Source: Pantoea rwandensis
Lineage (GTDB): Bacteria; Pseudomonadota; Gammaproteobacteria; Enterobacterales; Enterobacteriaceae
Assembly: GCF_000759475.1 (NCBI RefSeq)
Contig: NZ_CP009454.1
Location: forward strand, 744,001 to 808,000
Reading direction: 5' to 3'
Length of the DNA: 64,000 bases
Below the pieces are notes generated by a model, which ran no database searches, was not told the DNA's origin, and worked only from the letters and a program-made list of their open reading frames with translations. A program made the translations under genes and the position numbers. Shown piece after piece: positions 7,682 through 17,131 of this stretch (position 1 is its first letter; every line of letters begins with the position of its first letter).

Positions 7682-8845
7682 GTGATAAAGCTGATTAACG
7701 TTGACGAACTGCGGCAGGGAATGTTCATCCACAAACTCGAGGTTTGGTGGCTCAAGGACAAACGCATTCGCAACCAAATGCTGATCACCGATAAACGCCA
7801 GATCGCGATGATCCGCAACGAAGGGATCCAGCAAATCTGGATCGATCTCGATAAGTCGGTGCAGGCACCTGCAAAGCCTGCGCCGAAGAAAGCCATTCCG
7901 CAAACCCCCTTTTTTAAAGAGCTGGACCAGGCGCAAACCATCTTTAATCAGGGCAAGCCGCAGGTACTGGCGATGTTTAACGAAGCCCGTATGGGGCAGG
8001 GGCTGGATCTCGACTATACGATGGATCTGGTGGACGATATTGCCGGGTCGATTACCCGTGAACCGACGGCACTGCTTAGCGTGGCGCGGCTGAAAAATCA
8101 CGACGATTACACCTATTTGCACTCCATGGCAGTGTGCGGTTTGATGATCTCGTTGGGTAAAAAAATGGGGCTTGATGAGCACCAGCAGCGGCGTGTAGGC
8201 ATGGGCGGATTGCTCCATGATGTGGGGAAATCGGCGGTGCCGCTTGAAATCCTCAACAAACCCGGCAAGCTCACTGAAGAAGAGTTTACCGTTATGCGTC
8301 AGCACCCGATTGTTGGTGCGCAGATGCTCATGGAGGCCGATGCGGGCGAAGACCTGCTGGATATCGCGCTGCATCATCATGAGAAATTTGACGGTAGTGG
8401 TTATCCGCATGGCCAGAAAGGGGAAGAGATTTCGCTGTTTTCCCGCATGGCCGCGGTGTGCGATGTCTATGATGCTGTCACCTCTAATCGTCCTTACCGC
8501 AAAGGCTGGACGCCCGCCGAAGCGATGCACAACATGCTGAGCTGGCGCGGCCATTTCGATAACACGCTATTGCACGCCTTTGTGCGCACCATTGGCATTT
8601 ATCCAGTGGGATCGCTGGTGCGACTCGCGTCTGGGCGCGTAGCGCTGGTGGTGCAGGCTGGCGAAAAATCATTGCTGAAACCCAAAGTGCATGTGTTCTG
8701 GTCTTTACACGCGCAACGTGAAGTGAAACCGGAAGAGCTGGATCTCGGGGATTCGTTTTGCACCGACAGTATCACGGGGGCCGAAGACAATAGCCTGTGG
8801 CAGAACATCGACCTCAATCGTATCTGGGCACTGGAAACCGCCTAA
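7682..8845 (+). CDS. HD-GYP domain cyclic-di-GMP phosphodiesterase with DUF3391
   Basis: 387 residues. The N-terminal 140 or so fit the DUF3391 domain (LINVDELRQGMFIHKLEVWWL at the start). The HD-GYP domain then carries LLHDVGKSAVP and the signature HHHEKFDGSGYP, all metal ligands present, so the enzyme should hydrolyse cyclic di-GMP in the cytoplasm. I start it at the GTG at 7682, preceded by AAGGAG with good spacing; the same frame is open from 7574 but without a site. No neighbour shares its function. One of three c-di-GMP turnover proteins in the window. Confidence 0.85.
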   Translation: MIKLINVDELRQGMFIHKLEVWWLKDKRIRNQMLITDKRQIAMIRNEGIQQIWIDLDKSVQAPAKPAPKKAIPQTPFFKELDQAQTIFNQGKPQVLAMFNEARMGQGLDLDYTMDLVDDIAGSITREPTALLSVARLKNHDDYTYLHSMAVCGLMISLGKKMGLDEHQQRRVGMGGLLHDVGKSAVPLEILNKPGKLTEEEFTVMRQHPIVGAQMLMEADAGEDLLDIALHHHEKFDGSGYPHGQKGEEISLFSRMAAVCDVYDAVTSNRPYRKGWTPAEAMHNMLSWRGHFDNTLLHAFVRTIGIYPVGSLVRLASGRVALVVQAGEKSLLKPKVHVFWSLHAQREVKPEELDLGDSFCTDSITGAEDNSLWQNIDLNRIWALETA

Positions 8846-8953
8846 TTCGACTGCATTTTTATACTTTCTTTACGCCGGATTCCCGCCTTTTTACCCCTTC
8901 TTTATGCCGCGCCGCGCATGCTTGCAGCACTACCAAATCCTCTGGAGGTTGCT
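8846..8953. promoter_or_regulatory. kdpFABC promoter region
   Basis: 108 bp between the HD-GYP gene and kdpF. Holds the KdpE-like site (8854-8877), a C/T-rich stretch and GGAGG before kdpF. A clear -10/-35 pair is not evident, as expected of an activator-dependent promoter. Confidence 0.5.
8854..8877 (+). promoter_or_regulatory. Likely KdpE-binding site upstream of kdpF
   Basis: The run TTTTTATACTTTCTTTACGC, followed by a C-rich stretch, closely matches my memory of the E. coli KdpE operator at the kdpFABC promoter (a T-rich half followed by TTTACAC-like sequence). It lies about 80 bp before kdpF. It implies control by a KdpE protein, though no kdpE gene is next to kdpD here. Confidence 0.6.
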
Positions 8954-9043
8954 GTGAGCGTGGGCGTGATTACCGGCATCGTGCTGGTGTTTATCTTGTT
9001 GGGCTACCTGATTTATGCCCTGCTTAATGCGGAGGCATTCTGA
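8954..9043 (+). CDS. kdpF: KdpF, small subunit of the Kdp potassium pump
   Basis: 29 residues read from a GTG with GGAGG 6 bases upstream: one membrane helix, [16 protein letters not shown], then YALLNAEAF, nearly identical to E. coli KdpF as I recall it. KdpF is a lipid-like stabiliser of the KdpFABC P-type ATPase complex. Its stop overlaps the kdpA start (TGATG), giving translational coupling. Confidence 0.95.
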   Translation: MSVGVITGIVLVFILLGYLIYALLNAEAF

Positions 9044-10722
9044 TGGCTGCGAATGCGTTTTTACTGATTGCGGTGTTCCTGCTGGTGCTGATGGTGCTGG
9101 CACAACCGCTGGGACGTTTTCTTGCGGTGCTGGTGGCCGACAAACCGCTGCTGCCACGAACCGAGCGGGCGCTGTGGCGGCTGGCGGGCGTAGAAAACGG
9201 CGCGATGCGCTGGCCGCACTATCTGCTGGCGATTCTGCTGTTCAATGCGCTGGGTTTCTTGTTGCTACTGGCAATTTTGATGCTGCAAGGATCGTTGCCA
9301 CTGAACCCGCAACACCTGCCTAATCTGAGCTGGGATCTGGCGCTGAACACCGCCATCAGTTTTGTCACTAACACCAACTGGCAAGCCTACGCCGGCGAAA
9401 GCACGGTGAGCTACTTTAGCCAGATGGCGGGCCTCACGGTGCAAAACTTCTTGTCGGCGGCGACCGGTATCGCGGTGGCCTTTGCGCTGATTCGTGGGTT
9501 TGCCAATCGCTCACTGGCTACGCTGGGTAACGCCTGGCGCGACCTGACGCGCATCACCGTCTATGTATTATTACCGATCAGCCTGTTGATGGCGCTGTTC
9601 TTCGTTTATCAGGGCAGCATCCAGACGTTTGAGCCATACCACGCACTCACCACGCTGGAAGGGGCACAGCAAACGCTGCCGCTCGGTCCGGTGGCCTCGC
9701 AGGAAGCGATTAAAATGCTGGGCACTAACGGTGGGGGCTTCTTCAACGTTAACTCGGCCCATCCGTTTGAGAACCCGACCGCGCTGACCAACTTTGTGCA
9801 GATGCTGAGTATCTTCCTGCTCCCCGCTGCGCTGTGTTTCACCTTTGGTCAGCATCTGGGCGACCGTCGTCAGGGCCATATGCTGCTGTGGGCGATGACC
9901 ATCATGTTTGTGCTGGCAGTGGTGACCGTGATGTGGGCGGAGCTGCGCGGCAACCCGCACTTCCTGACGTTGGGGGCGGACAGCGCCATCAACATGGAAG
10001 GCAAAGAGACGCGCTTTGGCATCCTCAACTCCAGCCTGTTTGCGGTAATCACCACCGCTGCGTCGTGTGGCGCGGTGAACGCCATGCATGATTCCTTCAC
10101 CGCGCTCGGCGGAATGGTGCCGATGTGGCTGATGCAGCTGGGAGAAGTGGTGTTCGGCGGCGTAGGTGCTGGGTTGTACGGCATGCTGCTGTTTGTGCTG
10201 CTCGGCGTATTTATTGCCGGTCTGATGATTGGTCGCACACCTGAGTACATGGGTAAAAAGATCGACGTGTGGGAGATGAAAATGACCGCACTGGCGATTC
10301 TGGTGACGCCGACCCTGGTGCTACTGGGAACTGCACTGGCAATGATGACCGATGCAGGCCGCGCTGGTATGGCTAACCCCGGCATTCACGGCTTCAGTGA
10401 AGTGCTGTATGCCGTCTCATCGGCGGCGAACAACAACGGCAGTGCCTTTGCCGGCTTAAGCGCTAACACGCCGTTCTGGAACCTGTTACTGGCCTTCTGC
10501 ATGTTGATCGGGCGCTTCGGCATCATCATCCCGGTGATGGCGATTGCCGGTTCGCTGGCGGTGAAGAAAATCCAGCCGGTGGGCAACGGTACGCTGCCGA
10601 CCCACGGCCCACTGTTTATCGCGCTGCTGATTGGCACCGTGTTGCTGGTGGGGGCGTTGACCTTTATCCCCGCGCTGGCGCTCGGCCCAGTGGCGGAACA
10701 TCTGCAATTAATTCAGGGATAA
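9043..10722 (+). CDS. kdpA: KdpA, potassium channel-like subunit of Kdp ATPase
   Basis: 559 residues, the usual length, about ten membrane helices. KdpA binds and conducts K+ in the high-affinity KdpFABC uptake system of the inner membrane. The four selectivity-filter regions of this SKT-family protein are visible, for example [43 protein letters not shown] and [14 protein letters not shown]. Second gene of kdpFABC, starting on the last base of kdpF. Confidence 0.97.
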   Translation: MAANAFLLIAVFLLVLMVLAQPLGRFLAVLVADKPLLPRTERALWRLAGVENGAMRWPHYLLAILLFNALGFLLLLAILMLQGSLPLNPQHLPNLSWDLALNTAISFVTNTNWQAYAGESTVSYFSQMAGLTVQNFLSAATGIAVAFALIRGFANRSLATLGNAWRDLTRITVYVLLPISLLMALFFVYQGSIQTFEPYHALTTLEGAQQTLPLGPVASQEAIKMLGTNGGGFFNVNSAHPFENPTALTNFVQMLSIFLLPAALCFTFGQHLGDRRQGHMLLWAMTIMFVLAVVTVMWAELRGNPHFLTLGADSAINMEGKETRFGILNSSLFAVITTAASCGAVNAMHDSFTALGGMVPMWLMQLGEVVFGGVGAGLYGMLLFVLLGVFIAGLMIGRTPEYMGKKIDVWEMKMTALAILVTPTLVLLGTALAMMTDAGRAGMANPGIHGFSEVLYAVSSAANNNGSAFAGLSANTPFWNLLLAFCMLIGRFGIIIPVMAIAGSLAVKKIQPVGNGTLPTHGPLFIALLIGTVLLVGALTFIPALALGPVAEHLQLIQG

Positions 10723-10729
10723 CGGAATC

Positions 10730-12778
10730 ATGAGTCGTCAACAACTGGCGCTGTTTGATGCGGCGTTAACGCGCACCGCCATGTTCGATGCGGTGAAAAA
10801 ACTCGACCCGCGCGTGCAGTTTCGCAATCCGGTGATGTTCCTGGTGTGGCTGGGCAGCGTGCTGACCTCGCTGCTGGCTATCGGGATGCTCACCGGCCAT
10901 CTGAGCGGCAACGCCGGATTTACCGCTGGGGTTGCCATCTGGCTGTGGTTCACCGTGCTGTTTGCCAACTTCGCCGAAGCGCTGGCGGAAGGGCGCAGTA
11001 AGGCGCAGGCCAACAGTCTGAAAGGCATCAGCAAAACCAGCGATGCGAAAAAACTGGCTGAGCCGCGCCACGGTGCCCAGTGGCACAACGTGGCGGCCGA
11101 CACGCTGCGAAAAGGCGATGTGGTGCTGGTGGAAGCCGGTGACATCATCCCGTGCGACGGTGAAGTGCTGGAGGGCGGTGCTTCAGTGGATGAAAGTGCG
11201 ATTACCGGTGAATCGGCTCCGGTGATCCGCGAATCCGGCGGCGATTTTTCGTCGGTCACCGGCGGTACGCGCATTCTTTCCGACTGGCTGGTGATTCAGT
11301 GCAGCGTCAATCCGGGCGAAACCTTCCTTGATCGCATGATCGCCATGGTGGAGGGCGCCAAACGCCGTAAAACACCCAACGAAATTGCGCTAACCATTTT
11401 GCTGGTGTCGCTGACCATCGTGTTCCTGCTGGCAACCGCAACCTTGTGGCCGTTCTCCGCTTATGGCGGCACGCCAGTGAGCGTGACGGTGCTGGTGGCA
11501 TTGCTGGTGTGCCTGATTCCGACCACCATCGGCGGCTTGCTGTCGGCGATCGGCGTGGCGGGGATGAGCCGCATGCTCGGCGCTAACGTTATCGCCACCA
11601 GCGGTCGTGCAGTGGAAGCGGCGGGCGACGTGGATGTGTTGATGCTGGATAAGACCGGCACCATCACGCTGGGTAACCGCCAGGCGACGCAGTTTATGCC
11701 CGCGCCCGGCGTTACCGAACAGCAGTTAGCGGACGCCGCGCAGTTGGCCTCGCTGGCGGATGAAACCCCGGAAGGGCGCAGTATCGTGGTGCTGGCGAAG
11801 CAAAAATTTAACCTGCGCGAACGCGATCTCAGCAGTATGGGGGCCAGCTTTATTCCGTTCTCAGCACAAACGCGCATGAGCGGCGTCAATGTGCAAGACC
11901 GCCTGATCCGTAAAGGCGCAGTTGATGCCGTTCGTCGCCATATCGAAGCCAATCACGGTCGTTTCCCCGCTGAAGTTAACGCCAGCGTGGAAGAAGTGGC
12001 GCGTGCCGGGGGCACACCGCTGGTGGTGGCCGAAGGGGCGCAGGTGCTGGGCGTGGTGGCACTGAAAGATATTGTGAAAGGCGGTATCAAAGAGCGCTTC
12101 GCTGAACTGCGCAAGATGGGTATCAAAACCGTGATGATCACCGGGGATAACCCCCTGACGGCGGCGGCGATTGCGGCAGAAGCGGGCGTGGATGATTTTC
12201 TTTCGGAAGCGACACCGGAAGCCAAGCTAGCGTTGATTCGCCAGTATCAGGCAGAAGGGCGCCTGGTGGCGATGACGGGTGACGGCACCAACGATGCCCC
12301 TGCACTGGCACAGGCCGATGTAGCGGTGGCCATGAACTCGGGTACGCAGGCGGCGAAAGAGGCTGGGAACATGGTCGATCTCGACTCCAACCCGACCAAA
12401 CTGCTGGAAGTGGTGCACATCGGTAAACAGATGCTGATGACGCGCGGTTCGCTGACCACCTTCAGTATTGCCAACGACGTGGCGAAGTATTTCGCCATCA
12501 TTCCGGCCGCTTTTGCCGCGACCTATCCGCAGCTCAATATGCTGAACGTGATGGCGCTGCACTCGCCGAACTCGGCGATTCTGTCGGCGGTGATCTTTAA
12601 CGCGCTGGTGATTGTGTTCCTGATCCCGCTGGCACTGAAGGGCGTGAGTTATCGCCCAATGAGTGCTGCTGCCCTGTTGCGCCGCAATCTGTGGATTTAC
12701 GGTGTGGGCGGACTTGTGGTGCCGTTTATTGGTATTAAAGCCATCGACCTGCTGCTGACGCTGTTTGGCCTGGTTTAA
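10730..12778 (+). CDS. kdpB: KdpB, catalytic P-type ATPase subunit
   Basis: 682 residues. KdpB hydrolyses ATP to drive K+ uptake. Visible are the actuator motif TGESAPV, the phosphorylation motif DKTGT with the aspartate at residue 307, as in E. coli, and the hinge motif [19 protein letters not shown] near the end of the P-domain. The sequence ends with the membrane helices carrying LIPLALKGV. Start ATG 7 bases after kdpA. All catalytic residues are intact, so the pump should be functional. Confidence 0.97.
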   Translation: MSRQQLALFDAALTRTAMFDAVKKLDPRVQFRNPVMFLVWLGSVLTSLLAIGMLTGHLSGNAGFTAGVAIWLWFTVLFANFAEALAEGRSKAQANSLKGISKTSDAKKLAEPRHGAQWHNVAADTLRKGDVVLVEAGDIIPCDGEVLEGGASVDESAITGESAPVIRESGGDFSSVTGGTRILSDWLVIQCSVNPGETFLDRMIAMVEGAKRRKTPNEIALTILLVSLTIVFLLATATLWPFSAYGGTPVSVTVLVALLVCLIPTTIGGLLSAIGVAGMSRMLGANVIATSGRAVEAAGDVDVLMLDKTGTITLGNRQATQFMPAPGVTEQQLADAAQLASLADETPEGRSIVVLAKQKFNLRERDLSSMGASFIPFSAQTRMSGVNVQDRLIRKGAVDAVRRHIEANHGRFPAEVNASVEEVARAGGTPLVVAEGAQVLGVVALKDIVKGGIKERFAELRKMGIKTVMITGDNPLTAAAIAAEAGVDDFLSEATPEAKLALIRQYQAEGRLVAMTGDGTNDAPALAQADVAVAMNSGTQAAKEAGNMVDLDSNPTKLLEVVHIGKQMLMTRGSLTTFSIANDVAKYFAIIPAAFAATYPQLNMLNVMALHSPNSAILSAVIFNALVIVFLIPLALKGVSYRPMSAAALLRRNLWIYGVGGLVVPFIGIKAIDLLLTLFGLV

Positions 12779-12789
12779 GGAGAAGAGAA

Positions 12790-13362
12790 ATGAGTCAGTT
12801 ACGTCCGGCTATTGTATTGTTAATACTGCTGACGCTGTTAACCGGCGCGGTTTATCCGTTGCTGACCACGGGTTTGGCGCAGTGGTGGTTCCCGTCTCAG
12901 GCCAACGGTTCGTTGATTGAGCAAGATGGCGTGGTGCGCGGCTCCGATCAAATCGGGCAAGCCTTTAGCCAGCCGGGACACTTTTGGGGCCGCCCGTCGG
13001 CCACCGGCGATACGCCTTACAACGCGTTGGCTTCCAGCGGTAGCAATCTGGCGGCGAGTAATCCGGCGCTGGATAAAGCCGTGGCGGAACGCGTGGCTGC
13101 GCTGCGTGCAGCCAATCCACAGGCTCCTGCTGCGGTACCGGTTGAGCTGGTGACGGCATCGGCGAGTGGACTTGATCCGGATATTTCGCCGGAAGCCGCA
13201 CTTTGGCAGGCACCCCGTATCGCTGCGGCACGCAATATGGCGGTGAAGGATGTGGAAGCGTTGATTGCCCGCAACACCGAACGCCCGCTGCTGCCATTTA
13301 TCGGTGAAGAGACGGTGAACGTGCTGCGACTGAATATGGCGCTGGATGCGTTGCAGGGATAA
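12790..13362 (+). CDS. kdpC: KdpC, accessory subunit of Kdp ATPase
   Basis: 190 residues: one N-terminal membrane helix ([18 protein letters not shown]) and a periplasmic domain with [23 protein letters not shown] and the conserved [17 protein letters not shown]. It assists ATP binding and K+ affinity in KdpFABC. AAGGAGAAGAG precedes the start. Unlike in E. coli, where kdpD follows at once, here a 252-bp repeat-bearing gap separates it from kdpD. Confidence 0.96.
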   Translation: MSQLRPAIVLLILLTLLTGAVYPLLTTGLAQWWFPSQANGSLIEQDGVVRGSDQIGQAFSQPGHFWGRPSATGDTPYNALASSGSNLAASNPALDKAVAERVAALRAANPQAPAAVPVELVTASASGLDPDISPEAALWQAPRIAAARNMAVKDVEALIARNTERPLLPFIGEETVNVLRLNMALDALQG

Positions 13363-13372
13363 GACCCGGTAC

Positions 13373-13552
13373 GCATCAAGGCGTCATTAATACGGTGCGG
13401 TTTATAACGAGGTGCGCATCAATGCGTCATTGAATACGTTGCTGTTTATGATGAGGTGCGCATCATTGCGGCATTGAATACGATGCGTTTTTTGACCAGG
13501 TGCGCATCAATGCGCGCCCTATAGTTTTTAGGACCGTCATTGATGGCGACCG
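13373..13552. repeat. 44-bp-period repeat array between kdpC and kdpD
   Basis: Three full units plus a terminal one; equivalent cores start at 13381, 13424, 13468 and 13512 (spacings 43, 44, 44). Units begin GTGCGCATCAATGCG or variants. The last ends GCGCGCCC, and after a short gap comes the palindrome-like GGACCGTCAT-TG-ATGGCGACCG (13531-13552). Same period and same end structure as the array at 2545-2786, so both come from one repeat family. It splits the usual kdpFABCDE operon. Confidence 0.8.
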
Positions 13553-13614
13553 TTTTGATGAGCGCGCCGATGACGACAACGCGATTTGTCGCACGTTGGT
13601 ATGACGGATAACGA

Positions 13615-16290
13615 ATGAACGATGAAATCACCCGCCCGGACCCCGATGCGCTGTTGCTCAATCACAGTGACAGCCATCGCGGTAAGCTGAAAATCTACTT
13701 CGGTGCCTGTGCGGGCGTGGGCAAAACCTTCGCCATGCTGCAGGAAGCACAGCGCTTACGTGCGCAAGGCCTTGATGTGCTGGCGGGGGTGGTGGAAACC
13801 CATGGACGTGAAGAAACCGCTGCGCTGCTCAACGGCCTGGCGGTTTTGCCACGTCGCGCGACTGGGCGTTCACGGCACGCTGAATTCGACCTCGATGCGG
13901 CACTGGCACGCCACCCGGCAGTGATTCTGATGGACGAGTTGGCGCACACCAACGTACAGGGTTCGCGTCATCCCAAACGTTGGCAGGACATCGAAGAGTT
14001 GCTGGAAGCGGGCATCGACGTGATCACCACCGTCAACGTGCAGCATCTGGAAAGCCTCAACGATGTGGTTGGCGGTGTGACCGGTATTCAGGTGCGCGAA
14101 ACCGTACCCGATCCGTTTTTCGATAGCGCCGATGAGGTGGTGCTGGTGGATCTGCCACCGGACGATCTGCGTCAACGGCTGAAAGAGGGCAAAGTCTACG
14201 TCGGCGATCGTGCTGAACGCGCGATTGAAAACTTCTTCCGCAAAGGCAACTTGTTTGCCCTACGCGAACTGGCGCTGCGCCGTACCGCTGATCGTGTTGA
14301 CGATCAGATGCGTGCCTGGCGCGATCAGCAAGGCCGCGACAAAGTGTGGCACACGCGCGACGCTATTTTGCTGTGCATCGGTGATGACACCGGCAGCGAA
14401 AAATTGGTGCGCACCGCAGCGCGTTTAGCCGCCCGTCTCGGCAGCGAATGGCATGCGGTGTATGTAGAAACCCCGCGCCTCAATCGCCTGCCGGAAGCGC
14501 GTCGTCGCGCTATTCTGCGCACCCTGCAACTGGCACAAGAACTGGGTGCGGAAACGGCCACGCTTTCCGATCCCGATGAAGCCCGTGCCGTGCTGCGTTA
14601 CGCACGTGAGCACAATCTCGGCAAAATTGTCACCGGACGCCAGCCACAGCGACGCTGGCGGCGCGACAGCTTTGCTCAGCGTTTGGGGCAGCTCGGCCCA
14701 GACCTCGATTTACTGGTGGTGGCACTGGACGAGCCGGTGCGCGACGCACCGCATCCGCTGGGCGGTAAACCGGCCAACAGTGATAAGTGGCGGCTGCATC
14801 TGCGCGGCTGCCTGATGGCGATTGCGCTGTGCATTCTGGTGACGACCGTGGGTCGCTGGCTGCTGGTGGAGTTCGATCCGGCCAACGGCGTGATGATTTA
14901 TCTGTTAGCCGTGGTGTTAGTCGCGCTGCGCTTTGGTCGCTGGCCTTCGGTGTTTGCCACGGTGATCAACATCCTGGCCTTTGACCTGTTCTTTGTTGCC
15001 CCCACCGGCACCGTGGCGGTATCGGATTTGCAGTATCTGGTGACCTTCGCGGTGATGCTGGCGGTAGGAGTGATCGTCGGGAACCTGACAGCAGGCGTGC
15101 GCTATCAGGCTAAAGTGGCGCGCTATCGTGAACAGCGTGCGCGCCATCTGTATGAGATGGCAAAATCGCTCGGCAGCGCGCTCACGCCGCAGGATATCGC
15201 CGCCACTAGCCAGCGAGTGATTGATGTCACCTTGCAGGCACGCAGCCAGCTACTGCTGCCGGATGAGCAGGGCGAGTTACAGGCAGTGGGTGAGAGCGGT
15301 ATTGGTACGCCGCCCGATCTCGGCATCGCCAAATGGAGCTTTAGCAAAGCGCAACCCGCGGGTGCAGGCACCGATACCTTGCCTGCGGTGCCGTATCAAA
15401 TTCTGCCGTTGAAAAGCGGGAATCACTGCCGGGGTTTATTGGTGGTTGAGCCAGAGAATCTGCGCCAACTGATGATTCCCGAACAGCAGCGTCTGGTGGA
15501 AACCTTCACGGTGTTGATCGCCAACGCACTGGAGCGCATGGCGCTGTCGCAGAGTGAAGCGGCCTCACGGCTGGCGGCAGAGCGTGAGCAACTGCGTAAT
15601 GCCCTGCTATCGGCACTTTCACACGACCTGCGAACCCCGCTGACGGTGCTGTTCGGTCAGGCGGAAATGCTGATGCTGGATTTGGCCGGTGAGGACTCAA
15701 AATATGTCGGGCAGGCCAATCAGATTCGCGAGCAGACGTTAAGCACCATTCGGCTGGTGAGCAATATGCTGGATATGGCGCGTATTCAGTCCGGCGGTCT
15801 TAACCTGCGCGAAGAGTGGGTGGCGCTGGATGAAGTGATTGGCGGCGCGCTGAGCAGTATGGGGCCGTCGCTAACAGGACACGATTTTGCACTCGATTTG
15901 CCGCCGGAATTGGTGCTGATCAAAGGCGACAGCGCGATGTTAGAGCGCGTGTTCACCAACCTGATTGAGAACAGCCTCAAATATGCCGGTAACGCCGCGC
16001 AGCATGGCATTCGCGCCTGGCGTGATAAAGAGCGGCTGGAGATTGCGGTGTGGGACAACGGTCCGGGCATCGCCGTTGAGAACATGACGCGTATTTTCGA
16101 CAAGTTTGCGCGCGGTGATAAGGAGTCGGCTGTGCCCGGTGTCGGGCTGGGTTTGGCCATCAGCAAAACCATAATTGAATCCCATCGCGGACGCATCTGG
16201 GCGGAAAATCGACCGGAAGGGGGCGCAGAGTTTCGCTTGTCACTACCGCTGCCAGCGGCCCCTGAAATTTCTGAAGAACCGCTGAAATAA
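13615..16290 (+). CDS. kdpD: KdpD, turgor/potassium sensor histidine kinase
   Basis: 891 residues, full length. An N-terminal KdpD domain has Walker A GACAGVGKT and the conserved MDELAHTNVQGSRH. A UspA-like domain covers about 250-375, four membrane helices about 400-500 and a GAF-like region about 520-640. HisKA carries the phospho-acceptor histidine at residue 670 in SALSHDLRTPL, followed by the ATPase domain with NLIENSLKYA and VGLGLAISK. It should phosphorylate KdpE under K+ limitation. Its partner gene kdpE is absent downstream: 54 bp later comes yqhA. Confidence 0.96.
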   Translation: MNDEITRPDPDALLLNHSDSHRGKLKIYFGACAGVGKTFAMLQEAQRLRAQGLDVLAGVVETHGREETAALLNGLAVLPRRATGRSRHAEFDLDAALARHPAVILMDELAHTNVQGSRHPKRWQDIEELLEAGIDVITTVNVQHLESLNDVVGGVTGIQVRETVPDPFFDSADEVVLVDLPPDDLRQRLKEGKVYVGDRAERAIENFFRKGNLFALRELALRRTADRVDDQMRAWRDQQGRDKVWHTRDAILLCIGDDTGSEKLVRTAARLAARLGSEWHAVYVETPRLNRLPEARRRAILRTLQLAQELGAETATLSDPDEARAVLRYAREHNLGKIVTGRQPQRRWRRDSFAQRLGQLGPDLDLLVVALDEPVRDAPHPLGGKPANSDKWRLHLRGCLMAIALCILVTTVGRWLLVEFDPANGVMIYLLAVVLVALRFGRWPSVFATVINILAFDLFFVAPTGTVAVSDLQYLVTFAVMLAVGVIVGNLTAGVRYQAKVARYREQRARHLYEMAKSLGSALTPQDIAATSQRVIDVTLQARSQLLLPDEQGELQAVGESGIGTPPDLGIAKWSFSKAQPAGAGTDTLPAVPYQILPLKSGNHCRGLLVVEPENLRQLMIPEQQRLVETFTVLIANALERMALSQSEAASRLAAEREQLRNALLSALSHDLRTPLTVLFGQAEMLMLDLAGEDSKYVGQANQIREQTLSTIRLVSNMLDMARIQSGGLNLREEWVALDEVIGGALSSMGPSLTGHDFALDLPPELVLIKGDSAMLERVFTNLIENSLKYAGNAAQHGIRAWRDKERLEIAVWDNGPGIAVENMTRIFDKFARGDKESAVPGVGLGLAISKTIIESHRGRIWAENRPEGGAEFRLSLPLPAAPEISEEPLK

Positions 16291-16307
16291 CTTCACACAA
16301 GTTCGGT

Positions 16308-16313
16308 TATAAT
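16308..16313 (+). promoter_or_regulatory. Possible -10 box for yqhA
   Basis: A perfect TATAAT sits 31 bp before the yqhA ATG, in the short gap after kdpD. I see no convincing -35 box, so the promoter is tentative. Confidence 0.35.
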
Positions 16314-16344
16314 CGACCACTTGTCTGTTGATTAATGGGAAATT

Positions 16345-16842
16345 ATGGAACGTTTTATCGAGAACCTGATGTATTCATCGCGCTGGTTGCTGGCACCGGT
16401 TTACATTGGACTTTCGCTGGGGCTGCTGGCGCTGACCGTTAAATTTTTCCAGGAAATTTTTCACCTGTTGCCCAACATTCTCAGCATTGCTGAGAACGAT
16501 CTGATTCTGCTGCTGCTGTCGTTGGTCGACATGACGCTGGTCGGCGGCTTGCTGGTGATGGTGATGCTCTCTGGCTATGAAAACTTTGTGTCCAAGCTGG
16601 ATATTGATGAGAACAAAGAGAAGCTGAGCTGGCTGGGCAAGATGGATTCCGGCTCGTTGAAGAACAAAGTCGCGGCCTCGATTGTGGCGATTTCATCGAT
16701 CCATCTGCTGCGTATCTTTATGGATGCGCGCAATGTCGATGACAGCAAGCTGATGTGGTACGTGATTATCCACCTGACCTTTGTGCTGTCGGCCTTTGTG
16801 ATGGGCTGGCTGGATAATATGTCGAAGGTGGAGAAGAAGTAG
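16345..16842 (+). CDS. yqhA: YqhA-like inner membrane protein (UPF0114)
   Basis: 165 residues with three to four membrane helices: [47 protein letters not shown], and a last one near [18 protein letters not shown]. The [18 protein letters not shown] start and the [30 protein letters not shown] block mark the UPF0114 (TIGR00645) family. Biochemical function is not known. It occupies the place of kdpE after kdpD, possibly with its own promoter. Confidence 0.92.
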   Translation: MERFIENLMYSSRWLLAPVYIGLSLGLLALTVKFFQEIFHLLPNILSIAENDLILLLLSLVDMTLVGGLLVMVMLSGYENFVSKLDIDENKEKLSWLGKMDSGSLKNKVAASIVAISSIHLLRIFMDARNVDDSKLMWYVIIHLTFVLSAFVMGWLDNMSKVEKK

Positions 16843-16853
16843 TTTCGTGTGCC

Positions 16854-16880
16854 GGGTGCGCATCAATGCGCACCTTACGA
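16854..16880. repeat. REP-like palindrome after yqhA
   Basis: GGTGCGCAT-ca-ATGCGCACC, a perfect 9-bp-arm palindrome followed by TTACG; same family as the palindromes ending the 44-bp arrays. Could also act as a weak 3' stabiliser for yqhA mRNA. Confidence 0.65.
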
Positions 16881-16889
16881 AAAACCCGC

Positions 16890-17008
16890 ACAATTCTCGA
16901 AAATCTTCACACTATGAAAAATTCGCATAATTCCCGAAAATCTGCCCCCTATTAGAAATCAGCATCATCCCCGAAAATCTGCACCCTGGTAAAATCAGCA
17001 TCATTCCG
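16890..17008. repeat. 37-bp degenerate tandem repeat, about 3.3 copies
   Basis: The motif CGAAAATCT recurs at 16898, 16935 and 16972, a 37-bp period, with flanking text AT(A/C)ATTCCC and AATCAGC partly conserved. AT-rich, non-coding, between yqhA and the LysR gene. Unlike the 44-bp arrays in sequence. Confidence 0.65.
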
Positions 17009-17036
17009 CGTAGGGGCGCCATTCAAGGCACGCTGG

Positions 17037-17131
17037 TCAAACACCGCAATGATATTACGCCCTGGTTAATCACGGCGAAGCTATTTCACCCTGTTCAAAC
17101 ACCGCAATGATATTGCGACCTGGTCAATCAC
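17037..17131. repeat. 37-bp direct repeat, two copies 58 bp apart
   Basis: Copies at 17037-17073 and 17095-17131 share CAAACACCGCAATGATATT, then a nearly identical CCTGGT(T/C)AATCAC. The second copy contains the stop codon of the LysR gene, so that gene's end lies in repeat-derived sequence. Confidence 0.65.

Noticed and set aside
7667..8554. 295-codon minus-strand frame
   Set aside because: Opposite the HD-GYP gene, no ribosome-binding site, no family marks.
16291..16344. Short or truncated kdpE between kdpD and yqhA
   Set aside because: Only 54 bases with a possible promoter; no receiver-domain text in any frame there or near by.
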